A program made the translations under genes and the position numbers. Shown piece by piece: positions 7,193 to 14,081 of a stretch of DNA of 16,745 nt. Positions within the stretch are counted from its first letter, which is position 1, and every line of letters begins with the position of its first letter. The notes under the pieces are model-generated. The model was given only the letters and a program-made list of their open reading frames with translations. It searched no databases and was not told the origin of the DNA. This stretch comes from Chloroflexota bacterium (GTDB lineage Bacteria; Chloroflexota; Dehalococcoidia; RBG-13-53-26). Location of the stretch: positions 1 through 16,745 of the forward strand of contig JAUWXW010000009.1 of the NCBI GenBank assembly GCA_030616195.1, in the 5' to 3' direction.

Positions 7193-7981
7193 CTAGATCA
7201 CCTGTCTTTGCCTGAGCCGCTCCAAAAGCGTCCCAACCGCCTCCTTCGTCGGACCGGCCAGCATCTCCCCCTCCCTTTTCCTGGGCTCGGGCACCCAGGC
7301 AGCGGCCATCCGGGTAGGCGACTCCAGAAACCTCATGCTGCTCGTGTCAATGCCGAGGTCATCGGTCTTCCAGGTAATGACCTCTTTTTCCCGGCATGCC
7401 ACCAGGATTGCTTCCACAGAGGGCTGCCTCGGGGTGTTAATACGTCTGGTGACAGTTATTAGGGCTGGCAACCTTGCCTCCACCCACTGCAAGCCGGACT
7501 CGACGGCCCTCTCCGCCTCTAGTCTTTCCTGGTGTACTTCCAGCCTCTGCACCGACGTGACCTGGGGTAACCCCAGACGTTCAGCTAACTCAGGACCTAC
7601 CTGGGCGGTGTTCCCATCGGCGGACTGCTTGCCACAGAGGATCAGGGCAAAGCCGCCCAGCTTTCGGATGGCCTGGGCCAGCACGTAAGATGTGACCAGG
7701 GTATCGGAGCCAGCAAAGGCCCGATCGCATAGCAAAACAGCCCTGTCTGCTCCCATAGCCAGGGCTTCCCTCAGCGCACCTTCTGCCTGGGGTGGACCCA
7801 TCGATAGGGCCGTCACTCTACTGCCATGCTTCTGCTTCAGGAGCAGAGCCTCTTCCAGTGCGCACAAGTCCTCCGGGTTGATGACCCCAGGTACGTTTTC
7901 TCGCTTCAAGGTACCCGTCCTGGGGTCAATAGACACGGTTCCACTGACGGGAACCTGCTTTATGCAGACAATAACATTCAT
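7193..7981 (-). CDS. etfB: Electron transfer flavoprotein, beta subunit
   Basis: This is the partner of EtfA, 262 residues, the usual length. It begins M-N-V-I-V-C-I-K-Q-V-P, the classic EtfB start, and has N35-P-E-D38, M61-G-P-P64, F89-A-G-S-D93 and the signature C116-G-K-Q-S-A-D-G-N-T-A-Q-V-G-P130. The D-G-x-T-A-Q-V-G-P form resembles the beta subunits of electron-bifurcating ETFs, where beta binds a second FAD, more than the mitochondrial type (A-I-D-D-D-x-N-Q-T-G), which binds AMP. That class assignment is inference from one motif. The ATG at 7981 has only a weak SD (GGGGCC); it lies 49 bases after the acyl-CoA dehydrogenase stop. Confidence 0.95.
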   Translation of the reverse strand: MNVIVCIKQVPVSGTVSIDPRTGTLKRENVPGVINPEDLCALEEALLLKQKHGSRVTALSMGPPQAEGALREALAMGADRAVLLCDRAFAGSDTLVTSYVLAQAIRKLGGFALILCGKQSADGNTAQVGPELAERLGLPQVTSVQRLEVHQERLEAERAVESGLQWVEARLPALITVTRRINTPRQPSVEAILVACREKEVITWKTDDLGIDTSSMRFLESPTRMAAAWVPEPRKREGEMLAGPTKEAVGTLLERLRQRQVI

Positions 7982-8030
7982 AGACTGGCCCCGAAATCGT
8001 TGGTTTTTGCAAGGGAGGTGATTTCCCTGG

Positions 8031-9152
8031 CTACTGCATCAGGAGGGAACCGGCGGCTATAGACCTCTGAACTTCGCTGGAACCTTCTGTTAGCTCAAAC
8101 ATCTTTGCTTGCCGGTAGATCCTCTCTATCTTGAAGTCCTTGGTGAGCCCGTAGGAGCCATGGACCTGTATTGCCATGTCGGCCACTTCCTTCGCTATCC
8201 GGGAGGCAAAGAGCTTCAGCACGGCACTCTCCATACGGGTGTCTTGCCCCTGATCTGTGAGCCAGGCGATCCTATAGGTTGCCCAGCGTGCCGGTTCTAT
8301 CCTGCAGGCCATCTCGGCCAGGAGCCACTGGATGGCCTGCATAGAGGCGATAGGCACTCCCCTTCGCGTTCGCTGCTTGGCGTACTTGACGGCTTCGTCC
8401 AGGGCAGCCTGGGCCAAGGCTGTGGCGCTGGCAGCCAACATCACCCTTCCCTCGGCAGTTATGGAAAACAGGATATTGAAGCCGCCGCCCACCTCGCCAA
8501 AGAGGTTGCCCTTGGGCACCCGCAGGTCGTCAAATCGTGTATCTACCGTTTCCAGTCCCTTGCCTACCATCAACTCAAAAGGTTTTGAGCAACTATACCC
8601 CTCCACATTCTTGTCTACCAGGAAGGCCGTTGTCTTGTCGTCTACATTGGCGAAGATAATGGCAGGGCCATCCAGATGGCCAGCGGTATGGAACCGCTTA
8701 ATGCCATTGATTACCCACGAGTCCCCCTCCAGGCGAGCCGTGGTGACCAGGGACTTGGGATCGGAGCCGGTACCAGGCTCCGTGAAGGCGTAGCTTCCAA
8801 TCGCCTGACCTTTGGCCAGCAGCGGGAGGTAGCGCTCCTTCTGCTCTTCAGTGCCTAACAAGGCAATGGCCCTGCCTACGATGTTATTGGACATGGCCTC
8901 CAGGCAATGACAGGCAGGGTAGCTCAGTTGCTCCATGACCAAAACACAGTTCAGCACGCCAGCCTCGGAGCCACCGTACTGCTTGGGAATCAACATTCCC
9001 ACAAAGCCTGCTTTGACCAGCTTCTCAGTCATATCGGGTGGTATCTTGCCGTCGCGGTCAACCTGCGCCGCAATAGGTTCGAGTTCCCTCTGGGCAAACT
9101 CCCTGGCTTGTTTCTGAATGATCTCTTGCTCCATAGTCAGTTTGAACTGCAT
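8031..9152 (-). CDS. Acyl-CoA dehydrogenase
   Basis: This FAD enzyme introduces a 2,3 double bond into an acyl-CoA and reduces ETF. Its 373 residues have the three-domain layout: helical N-terminus with M-Q-F-K-L-T-M-E-Q, FAD/substrate motif Y121-A-F-T-E-P-G-T-G-S-D131, and C-terminal helices. The catalytic base is E356 in F-E-L-T-E-G-S-S-E-V-Q-R, the position used by short- and medium-chain enzymes. The V-H-G-S-Y-G and R-Q-A-K motifs are intact. The ATG at 9152 is preferred over an in-frame GTG at 9167 because AAAGGGGG lies just upstream of it and it matches family N-termini. etfBA follow directly, which strongly suggests a dedicated electron route. Substrate chain length or shape cannot be read from the sequence. 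Confidence 0.95.
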   Translation of the reverse strand: MQFKLTMEQEIIQKQAREFAQRELEPIAAQVDRDGKIPPDMTEKLVKAGFVGMLIPKQYGGSEAGVLNCVLVMEQLSYPACHCLEAMSNNIVGRAIALLGTEEQKERYLPLLAKGQAIGSYAFTEPGTGSDPKSLVTTARLEGDSWVINGIKRFHTAGHLDGPAIIFANVDDKTTAFLVDKNVEGYSCSKPFELMVGKGLETVDTRFDDLRVPKGNLFGEVGGGFNILFSITAEGRVMLAASATALAQAALDEAVKYAKQRTRRGVPIASMQAIQWLLAEMACRIEPARWATYRIAWLTDQGQDTRMESAVLKLFASRIAKEVADMAIQVHGSYGLTKDFKIERIYRQAKMFELTEGSSEVQRSIAAGSLLMQ

Positions 9153-9221
9153 TTTCCCCCTTTCCACTCAGCCAACTATGAATAGTGGCGCATTTCCCTT
9201 CCAAATAGCGTTAACCAGCGC

Positions 9222-10295
9222 CTATTTTCTTGGGGGGATTGGGAACCACTGGGTCATCCAGCCAAACTCCCTCTGGCACGAACCCTTCAATTCCTCCACC
9301 TGGTCCCAGCGGCGTATCTGAACGTCGACATCACAATACTGTCTGAAGTAGCCGCCTGGGTTCTCCGCCGTGAATGAGGTGCCCGGAACATCGATCAGAA
9401 GCTCACGCTCAATGATGACGCCGGGGTGAATCTGCGCTGTCATCTCTACGTTGCCCTCGGTGGCGTGGAGCGTTTCAGTAGTCGGATAGGGCATCCCATT
9501 GATTTCATCAAGCACGAATTCCTCCGGGTGGAGGCACAAGTTGTGCGTGCTAAGGATGGGATCGCTTCCCTTGTACAAGACGAAAGGTGAGAAGTGACGG
9601 TGTCTCGCGGCGGCGGGCGACGTGGAGTCGGTCCAGATGCCCGTGTAGTCACCGGCATAGAAATGCCCCCAGAACCAGTGCGGCATCATCCCGGCGAAGG
9701 ATATGTTCCCCAGTTGGCGCTCGACATATGCCAGGCCCTTTACCTTCACTGGCTTCCCCTGGAAAGTGAAAGTACCTTCCATGTCGGCCCTGGCAATCAG
9801 TGGCCACCATCCAACACCCAGGTTCCGCTTGGGATTATGGTAGGTATACCCGTGTTCGTCTTCGACAAACTGCATTCCTAGAGCCACGGCCTTGGCGGTG
9901 AAGTCTAAGCCAACCCCGTCCATGTCGATCTTGACCCGGTACCCCGTCGGTTTGCCGTCGGGTCCCATAGATCCTATGCAGTAGTTGTCTCCTATGGTCA
10001 CACCCCACGGCTCCCCCTCCTTGAACTCCTCAACGGGGAATGATTTGGCTACCCGGTGTGTCACGCCCTCGCGACTGGTGATTAGGCAGTCAATCAGCGG
10101 CCAGTCTTTCTTATCCTCTCCCACGATGTGGGCCATGTTCTCCATCCTGTAGGCCATCGTCAGGCCGTACCAATAACCCTCTTCCGTCCACCCGTCGAAC
10201 CACAGCCAGTCCCAGTAAGGCCCTCCGCTTTTCAGTTCAAGATGCCACGCCAAATTATTCTTCGATACAGTCGTGAATGTGAATCCTCTGGGCAT
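9222..10295 (-). CDS. CrtC/AttH lipocalin-like protein (hydroxyneurosporene synthase-like)
   Basis: This 357-residue protein is rich in Trp, Tyr and Gly. It has the W-x-W-x-W-F-D-G segment (about residues 28-35) and E192-R-Q-L-G-N197, resembling the W-Y-F-D-G and D-R-Q-W-G motifs of the CrtC/AttH two-lipocalin fold. Characterised relatives include carotenoid 1,2-hydratase, which adds water to an isoprenoid double bond; many relatives have no known reaction. No signal peptide or membrane segment is visible. The ATG at 10295 is preferred because AGGGGG lies 5 bases upstream; the frame is open to an ATG at 10394, which would add 33 residues. It precedes the acyl-CoA dehydrogenase by 69 bases, so a role in processing or binding a hydrophobic substrate of that pathway is plausible. 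Family assignment is moderate; function is open. Confidence 0.65.
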   Translation of the reverse strand: MPRGFTFTTVSKNNLAWHLELKSGGPYWDWLWFDGWTEEGYWYGLTMAYRMENMAHIVGEDKKDWPLIDCLITSREGVTHRVAKSFPVEEFKEGEPWGVTIGDNYCIGSMGPDGKPTGYRVKIDMDGVGLDFTAKAVALGMQFVEDEHGYTYHNPKRNLGVGWWPLIARADMEGTFTFQGKPVKVKGLAYVERQLGNISFAGMMPHWFWGHFYAGDYTGIWTDSTSPAAARHRHFSPFVLYKGSDPILSTHNLCLHPEEFVLDEINGMPYPTTETLHATEGNVEMTAQIHPGVIIERELLIDVPGTSFTAENPGGYFRQYCDVDVQIRRWDQVEELKGSCQREFGWMTQWFPIPPRK

Positions 10296-10470
10296 CACGT
10301 CCCCCTTTTTCTTTGAATGATCTCCCTTTATTGTGACAAAAGAGTCCCCATGTGTCCAACGGCCTGGCATCAGAAGCTTGCTGCCGGTGCCCATCGGTGC
10401 AGCCCGCCAGCATCAAACTGCCCAGGGAGGCCAGGGCATCACACTGCAACCACTTCAATTCATCTTGCAT
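10255..10470 (-). CDS. Possible small ORF (71 aa) overlapping the start of the CrtC-like gene
   Basis: An ATG at 10470 has one of the best ribosome binding sites in the window: GGAGGAGGTG 2 bases upstream, or AGGAGG with a 4-base gap. It opens a 71-codon ORF that overlaps the CrtC-like start by 41 bases in another frame. The product starts MQDELKWLQCDALASLGSLM and has an L-A-G-C that resembles a lipobox but lacks the preceding positive charge. No family is recognised. It could be a coupled leader peptide, the remnant of an older N-terminus, or chance. Confidence 0.3.
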   Translation of the reverse strand: MQDELKWLQCDALASLGSLMLAGCTDGHRQQASDARPLDTWGLFCHNKGRSFKEKGGRDAQRIHIHDCIEE

Positions 10471-10623
10471 TACACCTCCTCCTTCCTAGCGCAGCCGACT
10501 AACCTGGGCAGAGTGAATAGTGACGCACTCCTGAGCCTGAGAACGGGGCTTTGATGCACCTAGCGTGCTTAGCCCCAGCGCTCTAGTCAGTAATGACCCT
10601 CAGTCTCGTCCTTTCTGGAAGCT
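10296..10623. other. Gap between SDR copy 2 and the CrtC-like gene
   Basis: This 328-base gap has no firm gene. It holds the possible 71-aa ORF (10255-10470) and gagtg-N10-cactc at 10511-10530, an inverted repeat that could be an operator. Inside the latter is tgaatagtgacgca, nearly the same as a sequence just upstream of the acyl-CoA dehydrogenase (9179-9192). A promoter for the lipocalin-dehydrogenase-ETF block would be expected here, but no clear -35/-10 pair was found. Confidence 0.4.
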
Positions 10624-11400
10624 TTAGATTGAGCGATGTATCGAATGCGAGAACTCTATTCCGCCGTCTATTTCGAACATCCTGCCGGTTACCCAGTCGG
10701 AGGCAGAGGAGGCTAGATAAAGCGCCGCCAGGGCTATATCTTCAGGTGTGCCCATGCGCTTCAGTGGGGTGCTATCCACAATTTGGGCCTTCACCGGCCC
10801 GATGACCGTAGCAGCGCTTTCCGTCCAAACCGCACCCGGGAGGATAGCATTTACCCGAACGTAGGGGGCCAGCTCCCAGGCCAGGGTCCGAGTGAAAGAG
10901 TTCACTCCGGCCTTGGCGGCCCCGTAGGCAATCGCACCAATGCTCGGGATTTGAGACTCGCGGCTGGAGATGTTAACGATTGAGCCGGCCTTCTGCTCCA
11001 GCATGAACCTGGCCACAGCTTTGCTACAGATAAACATACTGGTGAGATTCTCTCGAAGATCAGCCTCCCAGGCCCGCTCGCTCATTTTCATCATTGGTGT
11101 GAACAAGCCACCCCCGGCATTGTTGACCAGAATGTCGATGTGGCCAAACTCCTGTCTTGTCATGTTAACCATCTTGTCTACTTGCTCTTCATCTCGGACG
11201 TCACAGGGTGTGACCAGGGCTTTGTGGCCCAGGGCGCGGATCTCAGCGGCAGTAGCCTCTATCTCGCTCACAGTTCTAGCCGCACAGACGAGGTCAGCAC
11301 CAGCCTCAGCAAAAGCCAGGGCAATTCCCTTGCCTATCCCCCTTCCCGCCCCGGTGACGATAGCTACCTTGCCGTTCAATGCAAACCTGTCCAGGATCAT
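10624..11400 (-). CDS. Short-chain dehydrogenase/reductase, FabG-like (copy 2)
   Basis: This 258-residue SDR is the paralogue of the one at 4471-5259. It has the normal glycine motif T16-G-A-G-R-G-I-G23, N93-N-A-G, and tetrad N118, S146, Y159, K163. Counted by eye, 30 of the first 250 residues differ between the copies with no gaps, after which the tails are unrelated. The differences concentrate in residues 97-114, 148-156 and 192-214, which in SDRs line or cover the substrate site, so the two probably act on different substrates. The ATG at 11400 has AAAGGGGG upstream. It lies downstream of the molybdopterin enzyme with a 143-base gap and is the first of the two SDR genes in transcription order. 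Confidence 0.9.
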   Translation of the reverse strand: MILDRFALNGKVAIVTGAGRGIGKGIALAFAEAGADLVCAARTVSEIEATAAEIRALGHKALVTPCDVRDEEQVDKMVNMTRQEFGHIDILVNNAGGGLFTPMMKMSERAWEADLRENLTSMFICSKAVARFMLEQKAGSIVNISSRESQIPSIGAIAYGAAKAGVNSFTRTLAWELAPYVRVNAILPGAVWTESAATVIGPVKAQIVDSTPLKRMGTPEDIALAALYLASSASDWVTGRMFEIDGGIEFSHSIHRSI

Positions 11401-11468
11401 CTCGGCCCCCTTTGAGAATCCGCAGGCATTAAATCGAGAACAAAGAAATCCCTATTTGACTCCGGCAT
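11397..11468 (-). CDS. Possible 23-codon leader ORF coupled to SDR copy 2
   Basis: An ATG at 11468 has GGAGG 6 bases upstream and opens a 23-residue ORF (M-P-E-S-N-R-D...). Its TGA overlaps the SDR ATG in an ATGA junction, the classic arrangement for translational coupling. No homologue is recognised. SDR copy 1 has no such ORF, although the last ~45 leader bases of the two copies resemble each other. It may be a chance reading frame. Confidence 0.28.
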   Translation of the reverse strand: MPESNRDFFVLDLMPADSQRGPR

Positions 11469-11543
11469 TTTGCACCTCCATTTCAGAATTCTGGGGTTGC
11501 AGACCTAGCCATGGTAGCTCCACCCCAGGCTGGCAGAATAGCC

Positions 11544-13733
11544 TCAATCCTCAGCCTTGTATACCTTGCACAACTGTTCTCTAAAGGTCCAGGCGCCGCT
11601 CTGCGGGTCACAGCAGTCGTCCAGATCATCATCCACCACGGCGTTTATGTTTGAGCGCCACAGCCCATGAAGAGAAGGCTCTTCTCCGGGCTCACTGGGG
11701 TACCACCAACCGTGTTCGGCACTGACCACACGAGGGTCTATGCCATCGAAGTACATACATTTGAATTTGACTCTGGCCAGCGGCGTCTCGATCCATACCC
11801 AGTCGCCGTCGCCAATACCCAGCTCACGGGCTTTCTCGGGGTTGATTTGGACTATCGGCTCGGGGTACCTCTTGCGAAACGACTCGATCTGATGGAACTG
11901 TGAATGGTAGTGGTACCGGGCTCTGGGCCCTGAGAGCAGGTACAAGGGGAACTCTTTGGCCCGCTCCGGGTCACTGACCGGGGTGCGGGGAGCTTCGTTG
12001 TACCCCGGCAAGGGATCATATCCAATCTCTTCCATGAGCGTGGAGTATAGCTCGAACTTACCTGTAGGCGTGCCGAATCGGAATCCCGGCTCGTCGAATT
12101 TCCTGTGCCGCAGCCACGGATTATCGAAGCCATAACCTCCCTTTTCTTTGACGAACTCCTCGAAGGTCAAGCCCATTGGCTCAAGGCGATAGTCAAAGGC
12201 CTCTTCCAGCGTCTTCCACGGCCAGTATTGTTCCTGCCCCAGTCTCAGCCCCAGCTCACGACAGAGATAGTATTCGTCTTTGCGCTCGTAAAGTGGCTGT
12301 ATCACTTTTGCTCCAGCCTCTACCAGGGGCGACATATTGCCTCCGTGACCCATGGTGGATTTCTCCAGATGGCCGGCGGCCGGAAGCACGTAATCGGCGA
12401 GCTGGCAGGCAGAAGTCATGAAAATGTCCATATTCACGCTGAATTCCACCTTCTTCAACGCCTGGTAGACAAGCTTGGCATTGGCAAAGTTGAGGAGGGG
12501 GTTCTGGCATATGGTTATCAGCCCTTTAATGGGATATGGGTTGCCGGTGGTGATGGCCCGCCACATGGACGGGGGATGGCCCACGCCGCCGAAGTAGTAG
12601 TAGCTCAACGGCCGTCCGGTGAGTTTCTCATACTCTGCCCCAACCCTGTCCCACATGTCCCAGGAGAACATCCTGTATTTCTCTCCCCCGATAGCCTTCC
12701 TCTTCTGCTCTTTAGAAAGAAATTCAGAGCCCTCAACGTCGCCGGCGAGCCTGATGCGCGGGTGGGGCTCCAGCAGCAGGTTCGCCCCCGGCACATCCAG
12801 GTTGCCGGTTATTGCCGGCAGGATCAAGGTCATCTGCATGGCTGGCACCGAGTTTCGGGCATGTTCGATGCCCATAGCCTCAAAACAGATGCCTGGTTTG
12901 GTCGTGGCATAAAGCCGGGCTGCCTCCCTGATCTTGTCAGCGGGCACCCAGGTGATCTCCTCGACCTTCTCCGGCGGGTACTCATTGACCCGCTCCACAA
13001 ACCTGTCCCAACCGTAGCACCATTGGTCGACAAAATCCCTGTCATAGAGCCCCTCATTTACTATGACGTTGGCCATACCCAGGAGCAGGGCAGCATCGGT
13101 GCCCGGCCTGGGTTGCAGCCATACGTCTGCCAATCTGGCTGCGTCTGTAAGTCTGGGGTCGACGACTATCAATTTCAACCCTTCATCTTTGGCCTTACGC
13201 AGGCGATGCCATAGACGCCAGGCAGCCATCGAAGGGTTCGCCCCTACAATGAGAAAGCACCTTGTTTCGGGGCGTATGATGGGCCAGGGTATTACCCAGC
13301 CACTGATAATCAGGCTGGTCAGCATGGTGGGCATAAGGCATACCCGCCCGTGAGACATCAAATTGGGGGTCCCGAACAGGTACTCGAAGCGAGTCAAGTA
13401 TTCCCCCGAGCAGTGGTTATCGCCGCCAACCGAGATACAAACAGCCTCCGGCCCGTGTTTGTCTCTTATGTCTTTCAGCTTCTCGGCGATCTCGTCCAGC
13501 GCCTGCTCCCAGGTGATCCGCTGCCATTTGTTGTCTCCCCTGTCGCCCACCCTCTTCAAGGGGTAGTTGAGGCGGTCCGGATGATACAGAAGCTCCGGAG
13601 ACGTAAGCGACCGGGGACATCCCTTAAACCCCTTGGACTCAACGCTCACCACACGGCCATCGCTGAGCTTGACTTCCATGGGGCAGTGCCAGACACAGAG
13701 GCCGCACACTGTCATTTTCACTTCTTCAGCCAT
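11544..13733 (-). CDS. Molybdopterin-dependent oxidoreductase, DMSO reductase superfamily (orphan catalytic subunit)
   Basis: The 729-residue catalytic subunit should bind a bis-molybdopterin guanine dinucleotide with Mo or W. The N-terminal [4Fe-4S] site is C10-x2-C13-x3-C17-x21-C39. C132 in S-H-G-R-V-C-L-M-P falls at the metal-ligand position, pointing to Cys ligation as in NapA, polysulfide reductase or acetylene hydratase types. Cofactor-domain landmarks are V163-G-A-N-P, R209-P-G-T-D, I308-T-G-N-L-D-V-P-G and A446-D-Y-V-L-P; the C-terminal dinucleotide-binding domain spans about 595-725. There is no twin-arginine signal, so it is probably cytoplasmic. No iron-sulfur or membrane-anchor partner is encoded nearby, which suggests either a soluble electron partner or a non-redox reaction. 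The ATG at 13733 has AGGAGG 6 bases upstream. The substrate cannot be deduced. Confidence 0.9.
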   Translation of the reverse strand: MAEEVKMTVCGLCVWHCPMEVKLSDGRVVSVESKGFKGCPRSLTSPELLYHPDRLNYPLKRVGDRGDNKWQRITWEQALDEIAEKLKDIRDKHGPEAVCISVGGDNHCSGEYLTRFEYLFGTPNLMSHGRVCLMPTMLTSLIISGWVIPWPIIRPETRCFLIVGANPSMAAWRLWHRLRKAKDEGLKLIVVDPRLTDAARLADVWLQPRPGTDAALLLGMANVIVNEGLYDRDFVDQWCYGWDRFVERVNEYPPEKVEEITWVPADKIREAARLYATTKPGICFEAMGIEHARNSVPAMQMTLILPAITGNLDVPGANLLLEPHPRIRLAGDVEGSEFLSKEQKRKAIGGEKYRMFSWDMWDRVGAEYEKLTGRPLSYYYFGGVGHPPSMWRAITTGNPYPIKGLITICQNPLLNFANAKLVYQALKKVEFSVNMDIFMTSACQLADYVLPAAGHLEKSTMGHGGNMSPLVEAGAKVIQPLYERKDEYYLCRELGLRLGQEQYWPWKTLEEAFDYRLEPMGLTFEEFVKEKGGYGFDNPWLRHRKFDEPGFRFGTPTGKFELYSTLMEEIGYDPLPGYNEAPRTPVSDPERAKEFPLYLLSGPRARYHYHSQFHQIESFRKRYPEPIVQINPEKARELGIGDGDWVWIETPLARVKFKCMYFDGIDPRVVSAEHGWWYPSEPGEEPSLHGLWRSNINAVVDDDLDDCCDPQSGAWTFREQLCKVYKAED

Positions 13734-13791
13734 TGTTGTCCTCCTGTGGCCTTTATGTTGGAAGCTGCCCGCGTCGCCCGGGCACGACCGT

Positions 13792-13820
13792 ATTTTAGCT
13801 CTATCGACTCCGTATGCCTA
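13792..13820 (-). promoter_or_regulatory. Candidate promoter for the molybdopterin oxidoreductase gene
   Basis: On the minus strand TAGGCA (13820-13815, 4 of 6 to consensus) is followed after 17 bases by TAAAAT (13797-13792, 5 of 6). Transcription would start near 13785, about 50 bases before the ATG at 13733. It may drive the whole downstream cluster. Confidence 0.38.
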
Positions 13821-13958
13821 GTCGTGTACGACATCTCCACACGAATGGGTATCTGCACTGTCCAGGAATGCCCGTGGCGCACGAAAGTCCGGGCAAAGCG
13901 GAGTCCCTACAATATTGCCAATACGGTGCGAGCATACAGCCATCGCTTGGCGCCTGCT

Positions 13959-14000
13959 ATGTCATTGCGAGGTCGCCTCTGGCGACCGAAGCAATGACAT
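13959..14000. repeat. 42-bp hairpin repeat of the GTCATTGCGAGG type
   Basis: The arm atgtcattgc pairs exactly with gcaatgacat at the far end, and the inner ggtcgcc pairs with ggcgacc around a TCT loop; a small internal mismatch (ga against gaa) separates the two stems. No T-run follows on either strand, so it is not a standard terminator. Palindromic elements beginning GTCATTGCGAG recur in intergenic DNA of many bacterial genomes, so this is probably one copy of a dispersed, non-autonomous element. Only one copy is present here. Confidence 0.75.
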
Positions 14001-14081
14001 CCGAACAAAACGAGGCACACAGCCAGCACCACCTCGCTCTTGTAGCACGATAGCCTCTTGTCCCTATTCTGAGGCCACCCG

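Larger units (their letters stand above)
13734..14081. other. Intergenic region between mutL and the molybdopterin oxidoreductase
   Basis: This 348-base region has no credible gene. It holds a candidate promoter (13820-13792), the inverted repeat tgcccg (13869-13874)/cgggca (13890-13895) with a 15-base loop, and the 42-base hairpin repeat at 13959-14000. No T-rich intrinsic terminator for mutL was seen. Confidence 0.5.

Noticed and set aside
8012..8028. Small hairpin (aggga/tccct) directly after the acyl-CoA dehydrogenase stop
   Set aside because: Only 5 base pairs and followed by an A-run, not a T-run, in the transcribed direction; too weak to call a terminator inside an operon.
12105..13214. 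369-codon plus-strand ORF opposite the molybdopterin oxidoreductase
   Set aside because: Length alone is striking, but it is antisense to a clear conserved gene, has no SD and no recognisable domain.
14053..14075. gcctc/gaggc inverted repeat after the mutL stop as a terminator
   Set aside because: 5-bp stem with a 13-base loop and no T-run.
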